This document shows, one piece after another, positions 34,987-45,165 of a DNA stretch of 64,000 bases. A model generated the notes under the pieces. The model was not told the DNA's origin and did not search any database. It worked only from the letters and a program-made list of their open reading frames with translations. Each line of letters opens with the position of its first letter. Position 1 is the first letter of the stretch. Source of the DNA: Climacium dendroides (taxonomy: Eukaryota > Streptophyta > Bryopsida > Hypnales > Climaciaceae); assembly GCA_950106755.1 (NCBI GenBank), contig OX467088.1, positions 31,148,401 through 31,212,400 of the forward strand, given 5' to 3'. Position numbers and translations under genes: made by a program.

Positions 34987-37900
34987 TGTGGGAATCCGGA
35001 ATCCGGAAACGGATCAATAATGCAAGAAGTAGGTGCGAAAAATAGCAAAAATAAAAAAAATTATAGTTAGAGTGTGATTTTTAGACCAGATAAACTTGAA
35101 TTAGGAAGTAAGCGTTCCGGCATCAACCGGAACCGGAACCTATCCGCATCCGGAATCCGGGATCATCCGGAACACAGGAACCTACCGTATAGGTCCCATA
35201 GCTACGGAAGTAGGATACCGTTGAGATAACGGACCTGTAGCCGTTGTCTTTAAGACCGTAGAGAGACAGTTTAGTACTTAAGCCGTCTCCCTAGGGTTTC
35301 CTCTTCCCTTTTCTATTCTCTGTACCCAAGCCTGTTTGTGTGAGCAGTTGAGAGAAAGAGTGGTGAGTTAGCGACTGAGGTAGAACTACTTTCCTTTCGT
35401 TTTCACTTAGATCTTATAGCATCCGGACCAATACGGAAGACAGCGGTATCTGCCCGGGTTATCTCTCCGGCCATTCCGGATAACCCGGAATTACACAAAC
35501 AGTTAGAGGAGGACTTAACTAGATTAGGATGTGTCGGTTTACTACACCGATCGTGGAATCTCAAGAGTGAGGAGATGATTCAGGAGCTACTTCACGGTGT
35601 TCCGAATCAGTATGAGCTTACTTTGAGAGGGCGCCCAGTCGCGTGGACAGAAGACATCTGGGCGGATGTTTATCAGTTCCGGAAGAGTGGGAATGGTTTA
35701 GCATCGAGGATGGACCGTTTCGTAACCGAGAAGTTCACTGGGACAGCAAACCCTAAAGACGGCTTTGCTATCAGCGAGTGTAAGGACGAGAGACATAGGC
35801 GGATCCTAGAGTTTCTGATTCCGATCTTGTATCTGGAAAAACCAACGTGGGTTACCATTACGGTGGCCAACACCATCTTCGGAGCTATGGAGAACCGGAT
35901 AGTGCACTGGGGTAGAATCATAGCCGGGATAGTGGCTAAATTAGCGGATCACGTGACACGAGCTAAGGCAAGTCCAGTTAGCACGTATTTGTTTCATCTG
36001 TACCATCAACAGGAACTTTTAAGTGCGGCGGAAATAGTCCAGTATGACACCGGAAAGACGCTTTTGTCATACGGACTTTCCGGGGAGGAAGCGGAGGATC
36101 CGGTCGAGTCTGAAGCGGAGGAACTCCCCGAGGAACGTCTGGCGGACCCAAGGACCAAGAAGAGGAAGTCAACCGATCCGGGGTTGAGAGTCAAACCACC
36201 AACACTGGAGAGGGGGGAGTCTAGCAAGGGACCTGAGATGGAAACAGAATCCGCATTTTTCAATGCAGGGCTCGAGTGGATACGAGAAGCCAAGGTACTT
36301 CACGATGGATTGTCGGATCTGGTGATAGATACCGCGGAAGTACTGAAGGTGGATCCGGATCAGATCGTGGAAGCGGTCAAGCGACTACCCAAACCGGAAG
36401 ATCTGAAGAAGAGGGATGAGCGGATCCAAGAATTGGAGGCGGAGCGGAATCTACTCCAAGCTCGGGTGAATTGGGCGGAAGGAGAAATGGTAGCTGCGAA
36501 GGAAAAAGAGAAGGAGGCCCTCTCACTGGTCAAGAATCTCACCGGGGCAGTCAACATCAAAGCCGACATCATCACGAAAGCTGCTTTGTTTGACTCCAAG
36601 ATGATATCTGAAGGCCACATTACCGGAACCAAGGTAGTGACCATCCTCGTAGACTTCACTGCGAGAATAGAGAGAGTTTTCAAGGAGATCCAGAAGTTGT
36701 TGGCGGCCATCGACCCAAACCATGCGATGGATTTCTCCACCTTTCCGGAACTTCCCTTTGTCGCAGGTACCCCAAGAAGGCCAGTAGCGGATCAGGCAAC
36801 CCGGATGGAGGGCCTGAGGGGGATACTCACACCAGCCGAGCCTTCTGCCAGTAAGATACGGATGACGGAGTTGAATTTGAGACCAGCCTCAGAACCGGAA
36901 CCGGAGTCTAGTGCGAAATCGGTTCCGGTGCCCTCTAAATTCTTAACTCCGGAAGTTCCCAAGGCACAAACAATGCCAAATTTGATGGCTGGATCATTCA
37001 AGGTTCCGGGACAGCAGGTTAGGGGAGATTTCATCAGCCGGATCGGTGGAATGACCAATCCGGCTCGGACTAATCTGAAAGGGTTTGTGCACATGCAAGA
37101 GACCACACCGGAGAAAAGAGGCAAATCCGCGACATTGGAGGATATAACGCCAGAGAAGGAGAAGGAAGTCCAAGTGATTGAAGATTCTGAGGAGGAGAGT
37201 GCCCACTCCACTTCCGGAACCGAAGACGACAACGATCCGTCTCCAGCAAAGCGCCATATCCAGACTTGGGCTACAGCAAGAACTACGCCAGCCAAAAACA
37301 CGAAGGGGACGCCTACCAGCCAAGCAGGGAGTCGTTCGAAGAAAGGGCGGAAGCCAAGACATTAGGATTGATAGGAGAAGAAGTATAGGATCCGGAATGG
37401 GGTTCCGAACTTAGACCCGGTTTCCAGAATTTTAGGCGGATAGTAAGGAAATCCGGTTATCCTGGTCGGCTGTTAGCAATCCACCCGGATATCCCGGGAG
37501 GATCAAGGATTGGTGGCCTGGATTTCCGGGTTTCCTTTTCAGGCTTTTAGGAGTTGACTTTGGGTTTTTGTGTTAGTATTTTAAGGGCAGGCAAGTTAGT
37601 TGTCTGCCATTCCATCCTACTCCATTTGATTTTTTTGGGCTTTCACGTATGTATTACGATTCTCTTTTCTTAATCTAAGTTAGCTCAGGTGCTTCTAGCT
37701 ACACTTTTGCGTAGACAGGGTCTTTTTGCTGAGTGTATGCATGGGGGTATGACCTAGTACTGGAGAAAGAGAAGGGAGGGAGAGGAGGAATCCGGATCTT
37801 GAGCTACGGATCGTCTAGGGGGGTGGAGCTAGTGAGAAGGAATACAAAGCTAAGTAAGGGAGTGCAAGTGCAACATGCTTTTAAATTGCTGGAACAACAA

Positions 37901-38500
37901 TCCGGAATAGAAGGTAGAGGTCTGTGCGAGTCCGGAACCAGGAGGGTTCTGTGCGGAGTTAAGCACCCGCCAAAGGAAAGGATCTCCCGCTACTCCGGAA
38001 AGTCTGCCAACTTCCCCCTTGGTAAATTGTCTTCTCCTTGAGATTCTATTCTTTTGGATGTGATAGTTTTGATCTGTCGTTGTAGTAAGAGAGGTGTGAA
38101 AAGTGCTCTGTGTGACCTGATTCCGGATCAGCCAATCCGGAAACTGTGAGAGAATACTCCTCCCTCCTCCTACAACTGCGTTGTCTTGGGTGTGTTGTTT
38201 AGTAGATTATAGAGTATAGAGAGGATAATTGTACAAGTGGTGAGTCCCCACCCCTTCTAGATCAAGGGCGGACCCTCTAAGGGTAAAACAGAGGCAACAA
38301 AAACCAGTAACGGAAGAGAGACAGAAATCGGATCCGAGTGTGTCCGGATCCGGAACGGAATCCGGAATGTACTAAGTTTCCGGAACGAGATAAGATAAGT
38401 GAACTAAGGGAGATTAAGTGAGTAGCTACAATCCGGATACTTTTCATTCAATCGATATCATACTAGAAGTTCCCTGGACCGATAATTCGTGTCATCTTGC
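34987..38500 (+). mobile_element. LARD-like element LARD-3, plus strand
   Basis: It starts at 34987 with TGGGAATCCGG (possible primer-binding site), the same boundary as in LARD-1. It then has a leader, the 35416-37365 frame, a 3' region matching LARD-1 1935-1652 and a purine-rich run at about 37906-37924 ending in GAGGTCTG. The following DNA from 37925 (TGCGAGTCCGG) to about 38500 would be the 3' LTR, but it differs from LTR copies A and B, so it is another subfamily or a recombinant. The LTR end is not defined. No 5' LTR was recognised before 34987, and no polymerase gene is present. Confidence 0.65.
35416..37365 (+). CDS. LARD-3 gag-like/unknown protein, open frame of about 650 codons, start codon mutated
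   Basis: The frame is open from 35416 to TAG at 37363-37365. The LARD-1 homologue starts with ATG where this copy has ATA (35416-35418), so the nearest ATG is 35575, giving 596 residues. The N-terminal 250 residues look globular (ILEFLIPILYLEKPTWVTIT, NRIVHWGRIIAGIVAKLAD). Residues near 270-330 are a coiled coil (RIQELEAERNLLQARVN). The last 150 are Ser/Pro/Lys-rich and end RSKKGRKPRH. No zinc knuckle, protease or polymerase motif is seen. Both copies share the sequence well, which suggests selection until recently. A gag-like packaging role is only inferred; it could be a captured host gene. Confidence 0.75.
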   Translation: MASGPIRKTAVSARVISPAIPDNPELHKQLEEDLTRLGCVGLLHRSWNLKSEEMIQELLHGVPNQYELTLRGRPVAWTEDIWADVYQFRKSGNGLASRMDRFVTEKFTGTANPKDGFAISECKDERHRRILEFLIPILYLEKPTWVTITVANTIFGAMENRIVHWGRIIAGIVAKLADHVTRAKASPVSTYLFHLYHQQELLSAAEIVQYDTGKTLLSYGLSGEEAEDPVESEAEELPEERLADPRTKKRKSTDPGLRVKPPTLERGESSKGPEMETESAFFNAGLEWIREAKVLHDGLSDLVIDTAEVLKVDPDQIVEAVKRLPKPEDLKKRDERIQELEAERNLLQARVNWAEGEMVAAKEKEKEALSLVKNLTGAVNIKADIITKAALFDSKMISEGHITGTKVVTILVDFTARIERVFKEIQKLLAAIDPNHAMDFSTFPELPFVAGTPRRPVADQATRMEGLRGILTPAEPSASKIRMTELNLRPASEPEPESSAKSVPVPSKFLTPEVPKAQTMPNLMAGSFKVPGQQVRGDFISRIGGMTNPARTNLKGFVHMQETTPEKRGKSATLEDITPEKEKEVQVIEDSEEESAHSTSGTEDDNDPSPAKRHIQTWATARTTPAKNTKGTPTSQAGSRSKKGRKPRH

Positions 38501-38579
38501 AACAAGTTGTCGTTGTAAGGATACTTACGGCTAACTGCGCGTACGACATCCCCCACCAAATATTCTCAGACATTTGCAT

Positions 38580-39340
38580 CGAAGGAAATGCAATGCAAAA
38601 GATTATTTGGTGAGGGAACAGTTGTTATTCAACTCTACAACTTCCGAGCTACGACAACGTACTGTCCATAATGACTATGAGGTCTACGATTGTCAAAGCC
38701 CCGGAAATTGTAGAATCGAATACCAGTTGTTCCCCTAGTTGAGCCAATTCGTGGTAGAAGAGAAAGCAAACATTATATAACCTTAACTCTCAGCTACTCT
38801 TCGAATGTACTCTCACACACCACAATGTCCAAAAAGCAGTGTATGAGTGTACATTCAAAGAATAGCTGAGAATAAAGGTTATATAATGTTTCCTTTCTCT
38901 TCTACGACAAATTGGCTCAACTATGCACATAGTCAGGTCTAAGAAATTGTTGTCACCTACAGTCTGTGGACACCGTGTCCACAACATCCATAGAACAAAG
39001 GCTTCAAGACACCATGGTCTTCGAACCAACTAAATACACAGTTGAGCTTAAAAGTGGAAAGGAAGAAAGCAAACATCATATAACCCGACTCACACCCCTA
39101 CTCATCAAGTACTCTCACACACCACAATGTCTAAAGAATAGTGTATGAGTGTACTTGACGAGCATGGCATGAGTTGAGCTATATAATTCTTGCTATGTCC
39201 ACTTCCACTTTCAAGCTCAGTTGTGCACTCAGTCGGTTCCATGTGCAATGCAAACGATTATTTGCTGAGGGAACAGTTGATATTCAACTCTACAACTTTC
39301 GAGTTATGACAACCTCTACATTATTCTCTGCTATTGATAA
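38580..39340. repeat. Two related foldback elements (38734-38923, 39037-39222) between direct repeats
   Basis: Each foldback has inverted arms of about 75-85 bp starting GTTGAGC, around a shared centre CACACACCACAATGTC...GTGTATGAGTGTAC. The arms contain AAGCAAACATYATATAACC and its inverse. Outside them, 38591-38660 and 39252-39315 are direct repeats (GATTATTTGSTGAGGGAACAG). They are non-coding and could be snap-back MITEs or hairpin-RNA sources. 38500-38580 shows nothing. Confidence 0.7.
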
Positions 39341-39391
39341 AATCGGGCTAAAGGCCTTACTAAGGTTTAGGGTTTATTATTTTTCTACTCT

Positions 39392-39857
39392 CTACACAAA
39401 CTTAGGGATTGTCGAGCCTACATGTACATAATTAGGACCTCTTCTACATACAATTGTACATGAGCTACAAGATGCAGTCCTCAAGTTCTCCTGAGCCTTT
39501 AGAATTTCTTTTCTCCGACTATATCCCCCCTTGTTAATCTGTCCAAAGTTGCCTCCATTGCGCTTACAACGACCTTCTCTTCTAGATGCCCCAACTGGGA
39601 GTTGAAACAGCAGTACAAAATGATCCATTGTATTTTTGTTTCTTCAACCTCCCTTGTTCCAATGGAACCTGTGGACGTGGAATGGACTGCCCAAGAGCAA
39701 TAACTGCAACCGATTCTCGAAGCGGACTATTTGGAAACTTGAATTTCTCTTCCACTATGGACGTTAGATAATTCACGTCTCCATAAAGCTCACGCCCATC
39801 ACCCAATAGTTTAGGGTCATCTCGGACCATCACCCACGTATTGTTATAGAACATCAT
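39392..39857 (-). pseudogene. Degenerate transposase C-terminal tail (MULE-like?)
   Basis: Minus-strand translation from 39857 gives YGDVNYLTSIVEEKFKFP and SIPRPQVPLEQGRLKKQK. Then, after a change of frame near 39600, it gives RCKRNGGNFGQINKGGYSRRK. A PxRxPxGRxKKxR stretch followed by a CxxCGxxGHNxxxC-like knuckle is typical of plant Mutator-like transposases. Here the second Cys, the His and the last Cys are replaced, so the knuckle is dead. This is a family guess from short motifs. It could instead be a further exon of X2, which ends just downstream on the same strand. Confidence 0.3.
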
Positions 39858-39999
39858 TACCGAGCAGTCCTAAATGTATAGTGTATGAACCCCTAGTATT
39901 GACGAAGGACTATCCCTTATAAATTCCCAACATGTACTTCTTTGTAGACTGTCACTCTACAATATGAACACATAATATGAACAAGTATTATATGTGTGA

Positions 40000-40640
40000 T
40001 TTACATCGCTGTAACTCCCTCGCCTTGAGAATCTCAGGCCCCCGACTGTATCCTGTATTTGGCTTTTTGTACTCATTCCACCTTTAATGCCTCTGTCGTT
40101 GTAAGAACATGCGGTCTGATGCGTCGAGATGACGAGCATCGCTTTGAATTCTCTGCACCCCATCATGTGTCTTAGACATCCGGACGCTCCCTGACAGGAC
40201 ATACCTAGGACGGCGCCTTGCACTATCACAAGCAGCTCCAATATGAGTATCACGAGATCCACCAATATCATGAGATCCACGAGAGATCCCTGACTTGTTC
40301 CATGGTGCAAGAATTTGTGTTGTGGCCTCGTCATAAAGCTTCTTTTTTGGTGCCATGTCTGATGCCACCGGCGATAACTGAGAAGCAAGTGGCCCCCCGC
40401 AGCGCAAAGGAGAAGGTGAGTAGGACTTTGGCAGACGTGGGCCGTTATTAGGCGGACTATCCACCACACCGTCATCCACGGGCTTAGTAGAATAGTCCAT
40501 TGTAGAGTTTGTTGTTGCCATCGAGCACAGAAAGTTCCCCCTGCTCAGGATTGCATACTGTCCATAGTCCAATATAGAATCCGCCGACGCAACGCACGGA
40601 AGGTGATCATCTCCATCAGTTGAATTCCATACGTCCAGAC
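40000..40640 (-). pseudogene. X2 module 6: C-terminal Ser/Pro-rich exon
   Basis: It matches X1 19601-20578 through MDYSTKPVDDGVVDSPP, then GPRLPKSYSPSPLR, and a basic C-terminus. An in-frame TAA at about 40084-40086 is followed by sequence (RGPEILKARELQ) that still resembles the X1 tail, so the stop may be secondary. The intron on its high side, about 40640-40900, holds remnants of the X2 palindrome (AACTCGAGCT at 40871-40880). Function unknown. Confidence 0.5.
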
Positions 40641-40924
40641 TCTAGAAGCAAATCATATTTATATCATGACCACGAAATAGAACTGCATAGCATTGAAAAC
40701 ATGAAACACCATCCACAAACAAACCTAGAACATGAATCAATCACACCATCCAAGCAACTAGGAAGCTCCAATTGAGTTGATTTGAGACACGAGCACTAAA
40801 CCATGACTATTTTATTAGAGGCATAAGGATTGAAATTACAAATCTCCAGAAAGTAGACTTAAGTTAGTTCAACTCGAGCTAAATTAGACCAGAGCATGGA
40901 AATCGAGTACCTATGCCTCCCTTA

Positions 40925-41730
40925 GCGTAGTCCTAACGAATGCAGGAAGATGCCTGCACGACCTCCATCAACTTATCGTACTCCCTCTTCTATTTTCTAT
41001 CGTCACAGAGCATGCGGCGTCCAATTCGATTGGCCGCATTCTCTCGAAAGGACTTAAGTCCTTCTTCACGAGCCACGTGAAGATTCTGGAACCAAGGGAG
41101 CAGGACATCGAGGAGGAAAGTGTCCTTCACACTGTTACCTCTGTATGACCATGACTCCGGTAAAATGATGTTCTCAACATTGTTAAGAATGTGCTTCATG
41201 GGACTGTCATCCACTATCACGGTATTTTGGGACGAGAACCTCCCCCGGTAACCAATGAACAAGGTCTCCAAGTTTTTAAGGAAGAGTTCCTTATTTGTGC
41301 CTGGTTCCCTAAATGTTGTAATTCTCGAGTTTTTTTCCCTGCATTTTAGAGTCATACAAGAGGTCTGTTCTAGTTTGACTACCGGCAGGTCGAGCCCCTT
41401 AAAGAGATAGGCAGCCACTTCATTAGTGGTGGAAGTCTTCATACTGCTCCACACTGAAATTGTAGCTATCTCTCCTAACGCACGTAAGAAACTAGAACAC
41501 CCGGGACGGACATACACTAGCTTTGGCCCCACAACTGCTGGCTCAATAGTAGAGTGCGGTTGGAATGCGTCCCCAGTCTGTTTGGCCCAGCCCTTATACT
41601 TGTGATCTTCACAGGCACACAATACCCCATTGAGGTCCAAGACGACGTTGATCCACTTGTCCACAACCCTGGACTCCAATGGAAGATTGACCACCTCCGT
41701 AAGTCTTGGAAGATCACGTGGAGGATCAGA
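40925..41730 (-). pseudogene. X2 module 5: FCP1-like HAD phosphatase domain
   Basis: The frame contains WINVVLDLNGVLCACED (motif I, first Asp at 41635-41637), ISVWSSMKTST (motif II), TVIVDDSPMKH (motif IV) and VLLPWFQNLHVA, in the same order and spacing as X1 20746-21590. As in X1, the second Asp of DxD is Asn. The domain itself is uninterrupted over about 230 residues, better kept than in X1. A TAG at 40990-40992 precedes a short continuation (YDKLMEVVQAS) that still resembles the X1 sequence DIIEAMKESAK. FCP1-type enzymes dephosphorylate proteins in the nucleus; whether this DLNG variant is active is unknown. Confidence 0.6.
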
Positions 41731-41879
41731 TTCCTGATAAACAATGGACGAATGTGGAACTAGTTATTATCCTACATTCATAGCCTCTGGACATCGCGCT
41801 AATTGAAACGGTCGTTCAGATTTGTAGACCTCACTAAACAAACACAGAATTCAGAATGTAAAATTCAAGACATACCTTC

Positions 41880-42150
41880 TGCTGCGAGGTCCCGACTGTC
41901 TGCGCAGTAACATCCCTTGTCGTAGCAGTCGGCTCAGGTATCATGACCTCAAGAAGATCGGCATCAGGTATGACACTGTCTTCAAGTACAAGAGCGGCAG
42001 TATTCAAGGATTCAGGCTTGTCCTCTTTGAAGGTGGCATTCTGATCCGTCGGCTCCTAGACAACATCAAGCACATGCTTCGATGAGGTCGGTTCGGAAGT
42101 GAGTACACCTGATGCAACAGTAGGTGGCAACAAATCTACAACATTGACAA
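41880..42150 (-). pseudogene. X2 linker exon between coiled-coil and phosphatase modules
   Basis: A CTTGCAG acceptor before 42150 opens a frame reading VVDLLPPTVASGVLTSEPTS and continuing to PDADLLEVMIPEPTATT and TVGTSQQK. One in-frame TAG interrupts it at 42056-42058. The composition is that of a disordered linker. The partner donor is GACTCAG^GTGCAC at about 42411. These sites tie the upstream modules and the phosphatase into one transcript. The intron 42151-42410 contains a decayed X2 palindrome at 42354-42368. Confidence 0.45.
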
Positions 42151-42410
42151 CGCCTGCAAGTTAGGAGTGTACAAAGGAAGTGTTGTAAGGAATCCGGGTA
42201 TTACCGCTTTACATAAAAATGTTTTGGTGTACATACACAATGTCTGAAAATTTTGAACTCCATGGTTTGGTCCACTAGAAGTTCAGCTATGTCAAAATTG
42301 TTGAGTTGTCTATGAGATAACTCTAAAACTACATACAACCCACGTCAAAAACCAGATCGAGTTGAGCTAAAACTGTACAAGAACATCGAGTGATCATTGA
42401 GGTGCACCTG

Positions 42411-43326
42411 AGTCGGACTCTTGGCTAGGAGACGCGGTTGGCTGGTCGGGGGTCTCCACCACATCACCACTACTTGCTTGTGGAGGAGCAAGTGCACACT
42501 ACGCCTCCACAAGTACCGGTGGCACAACCATGGGTGATGGTGGAGGAGGTGGTGTCCTAGGCGGTGGATGCGAGGGTGGTGCAGGGACCGCGAACTCTGA
42601 CGGGCCTACCTGACCTGAAGGTGGGGCCGGAGACGACGCTGATGGCTGGTTTTCAAGCCTCAATTGAGGTGCCGCAGGCTGGACCTCAGCCATGGGCCTC
42701 CCACCCTTCATCCACAAAATCAAGGCGTCTAACTTGTCGTTAGCTTCCTTGGAATCTTGCAGCATGAACGTCTGCATGCTATCCAGCCTCTTGTTCATCT
42801 GCTGCTGCTACAGGATGTTCTCCGCCCGATCTTGGAGCCGCTTATCCTCGATCTCAGCAAACCTCCTCTCGAGGATGTCATCCACAAGTAAAGTCTTCCT
42901 TCTCTTCCGTGGATGGGTGGACGACGGAGTTGACGACGGTTGCGTCTCAATCGCGTCTCCAGTTGACGCAGAGGAGCCACGATGCTTTGTTGGTGTTGCA
43001 CGAACAGGTGATGAAGGAGGATCAGGCATTTCATCTTGCTGGCAATCCTCTACGTCGTCATCGGAGCTTGAGATCACTTCAGGCTCCTCGATAGGTCTCT
43101 TGCTCCGACGACCAGTGGATGGAGAATCCCACGGGGTCCTCCGCATTGTCTTCGCGGGCGAAGGTGTCGAATGAGACTCCCGTTGCCTACTTGACTTAGA
43201 CTCCTCCACTCTGTAGCCCGACTCCAAAAAGTCGGCCCTGTCAAGCAACATGGCCGTGGTGACGATGTCGTTCCAGAAGAAGGAGTCCTCTTTAACTCCA
43301 ACTGCGAACACATTCATGGAACTCAT
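42411..43326 (-). pseudogene. X2 modules 3-4: polar region, coiled coil and proline-rich tail
   Basis: After a CACTGCAG acceptor, ATG at 43326 starts a frame beginning MSSMNVFAVGVKEDSFF (aligns with X1 26824), then a Ser/Arg/Pro-rich part, a basic cluster (HPRKRRKTLLVDD), a coiled coil and a PPPP-rich tail. Two in-frame TAG codons are present. The one at 42808-42810 sits beside consecutive CAG codons (NIL-stop-QQ), so a CAG-to-TAG change is very likely; the other is at 42499-42501. The frame is otherwise unbroken over 900 bp. The intron before it (43327-43473) has two palindromes, at 43373-43387 and 43405-43419. Confidence 0.5.
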
Positions 43327-43473
43327 CTGCAGTGACAGAAACGAGCGTCTATCATCAGTAAACTATCATATCAACTCGAGTGGAGTTGAATCAACAGACA
43401 ATTAAGCTCGATTTGAGCTGAAGCGACACTCATAGTGAGTTTGAAGGAATGTGGGGGAAGACGGCGTACCACC

Positions 43474-45039
43474 GCAGCGCATGTGAACTTCCCTCCGACG
43501 AAGACCGAGAACACACTGTCACCAGCCTTGCAGAAGGACTTCACCACCCACAAGTAGAATTCCATGCAAAGCTCTACGTTGTATATGCGGAATTCTAGTT
43601 CATTGTACCTGTGCGGCGTGTTGAAAACCGGTGTGTCCGGAGCCCAAAATGCATTCGGGATTTTGACGTCCGTGTAGTACTCGGGTTTGAATAAGAACAT
43701 AAGCAAGACCTTGGCATAGGACTTTGCCTTTGCCGACGACATGTCGGCCAGACGCTCGTAGTCCCCGGGCATGTAGTCCACATACTCGCACCTGAATTTG
43801 TGCAACTCCTCGTGGTTCTACACAAACGCCGTTACTTGCGTCTGCTCCATTGCATCCGCATAGATAAAAAGCCAGACTGGGACCTCCTCCAGCAAGGGCT
43901 TGCGCTTCCCCATCAACGATAGTATGACGATGTTGAAGTAGAGAATCGCGATTGTACCCTTCTGCTTAGATAACACTCCCGGAATCAAACGGAAGTCAAT
44001 GACCCCTACTTTCAGATCAGCCGGGGTGTCCACAGTCCACACACCGGTTGGCCATGCCGTGTGTCTGTCGTCCTTGATGTTGTATGAAAAGCTAGACTGG
44101 GACCTCCTCCAACGCGGGCCTACGCTTCCCCATTAAGGACAACATGACGGTATTGAAGTAGGGAATCGCAATGGTTCCCTTCTGCTTGGTTAGCACTCCC
44201 GGAATTATACGGAAGTCAATAACCCCCATTTTGAGATCCGCAGGAGTGTCCACAATCCACACACCGGTTGGCCACGCCGTGTATCTGTCGTCCTTGATGT
44301 CATAGGGCGCATAGTACGCCACTGTTGACAACAGGACAAAGTTCTTCTTGTCTCGGAGGAAGACCTTGAAAAACTCAGCAGCGTCCTTCGAAATATCTTC
44401 CATTGATTTATTCTTGGATTTCAGCTGCTTAATCTCCGAGAAGTATTCCTTGCCAGGTCTCTCCAGGAGAACATTCATCGTGGCGGAGGTCACGAAATAC
44501 TTGGATTTAAACTCCCTCCATTTCTCCGGCACGACCTCATTGTCCGCATTCAGAAGTCCGAGTGATGGGTCAATTTTGTTCAACTCCTTCTTCACAAACT
44601 GTTTTCGTTTGCACCTCTCAATCCACGCACTCGAAAAGTAACAACTCTCCAGAATAGACGATGCTTGCTTAATCGTCACTTTTGGATGTGACTGTTTTCT
44701 TCTATCGCCAGACTTGTTCAGGATGTGGTTGGCGAGCTTCCTTAGGTCATAATTGAGATTCCGAAAGAATTTAAAGTACTCTTTATTCAGCATCCCATTC
44801 TCCGTCTTCCATGATGGCTTGGCATTAAACTTGTTCAGCGTGACTGGATCAACAAGCTCGCCATGGGCCGCACTAGAGATTACCTCACTCCAAAGGTTGA
44901 AGACGTCGTCTGGTGCTGTGATGATTTTCACTTCGTTCGTTATCACAAGACTACTCTTCGCGTCCTTGCCTTTGGCCTTAGTCTGGCCTTTCGCAACGTC
45001 AATCATGGAGAACCGCATCTGCATTGCTTTGAGGAATTC
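43474..45039 (-). pseudogene. X2 module 2: novel conserved region with an internal tandem duplication
   Basis: After TTGCAG at 45040 the frame aligns with X1 28511-29839. Shared signatures include VKIITAPDDVFNLWS, AHGELVDPVTLNKFN and ERCKRKQFVKKELN. A 219-bp segment (44089-44307) is repeated directly as 43871-44088. Each copy encodes the TPADLK...GVIDFRxIPGVLxKQKGTIAI block. The 5' copy ends in TAG (44092-44094) where the 3' copy has Trp (VPVWLF). Another TAG lies at 43818-43820. Frame also changes at the duplication junction. The duplication would disrupt the fold. Family not recognised. Confidence 0.55.
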
Positions 45040-45165
45040 CTGCAATGAATTCCCACATATCGTCACAGTTAGATCACGAGCTCGAATCGAGCTGAAGGTG
45101 GGCAGATATTTAAAGCGGGCCATGAAACCGGAGCATTTTAGCTCGACTCGAACTGATTGCTTACC
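45040..45165. repeat. X2 intron with two palindromes
   Basis: The intron of about 126 bp between donor GTAAGC (45165) and acceptor TTGCAG holds a perfect AGCTCGAATCGAGCT at 45079-45093 and a near copy, AGCTCGACTCGAACT, at 45140-45154. This is the clearest example of the X2 palindrome inside an intron. Confidence 0.7.

Noticed and set aside
36792..37301. Minus-strand gene opposite the LARD-3 protein
   Set aside because: It mirrors the Ser/Pro/Glu-rich coding strand; no independent signal or conservation.
34939..38740. 34939-34986 and 38691-38740 as the two LTR ends of LARD-3
   Set aside because: They match over only about 48 bp, with no similarity further upstream, so they cannot define an LTR pair.
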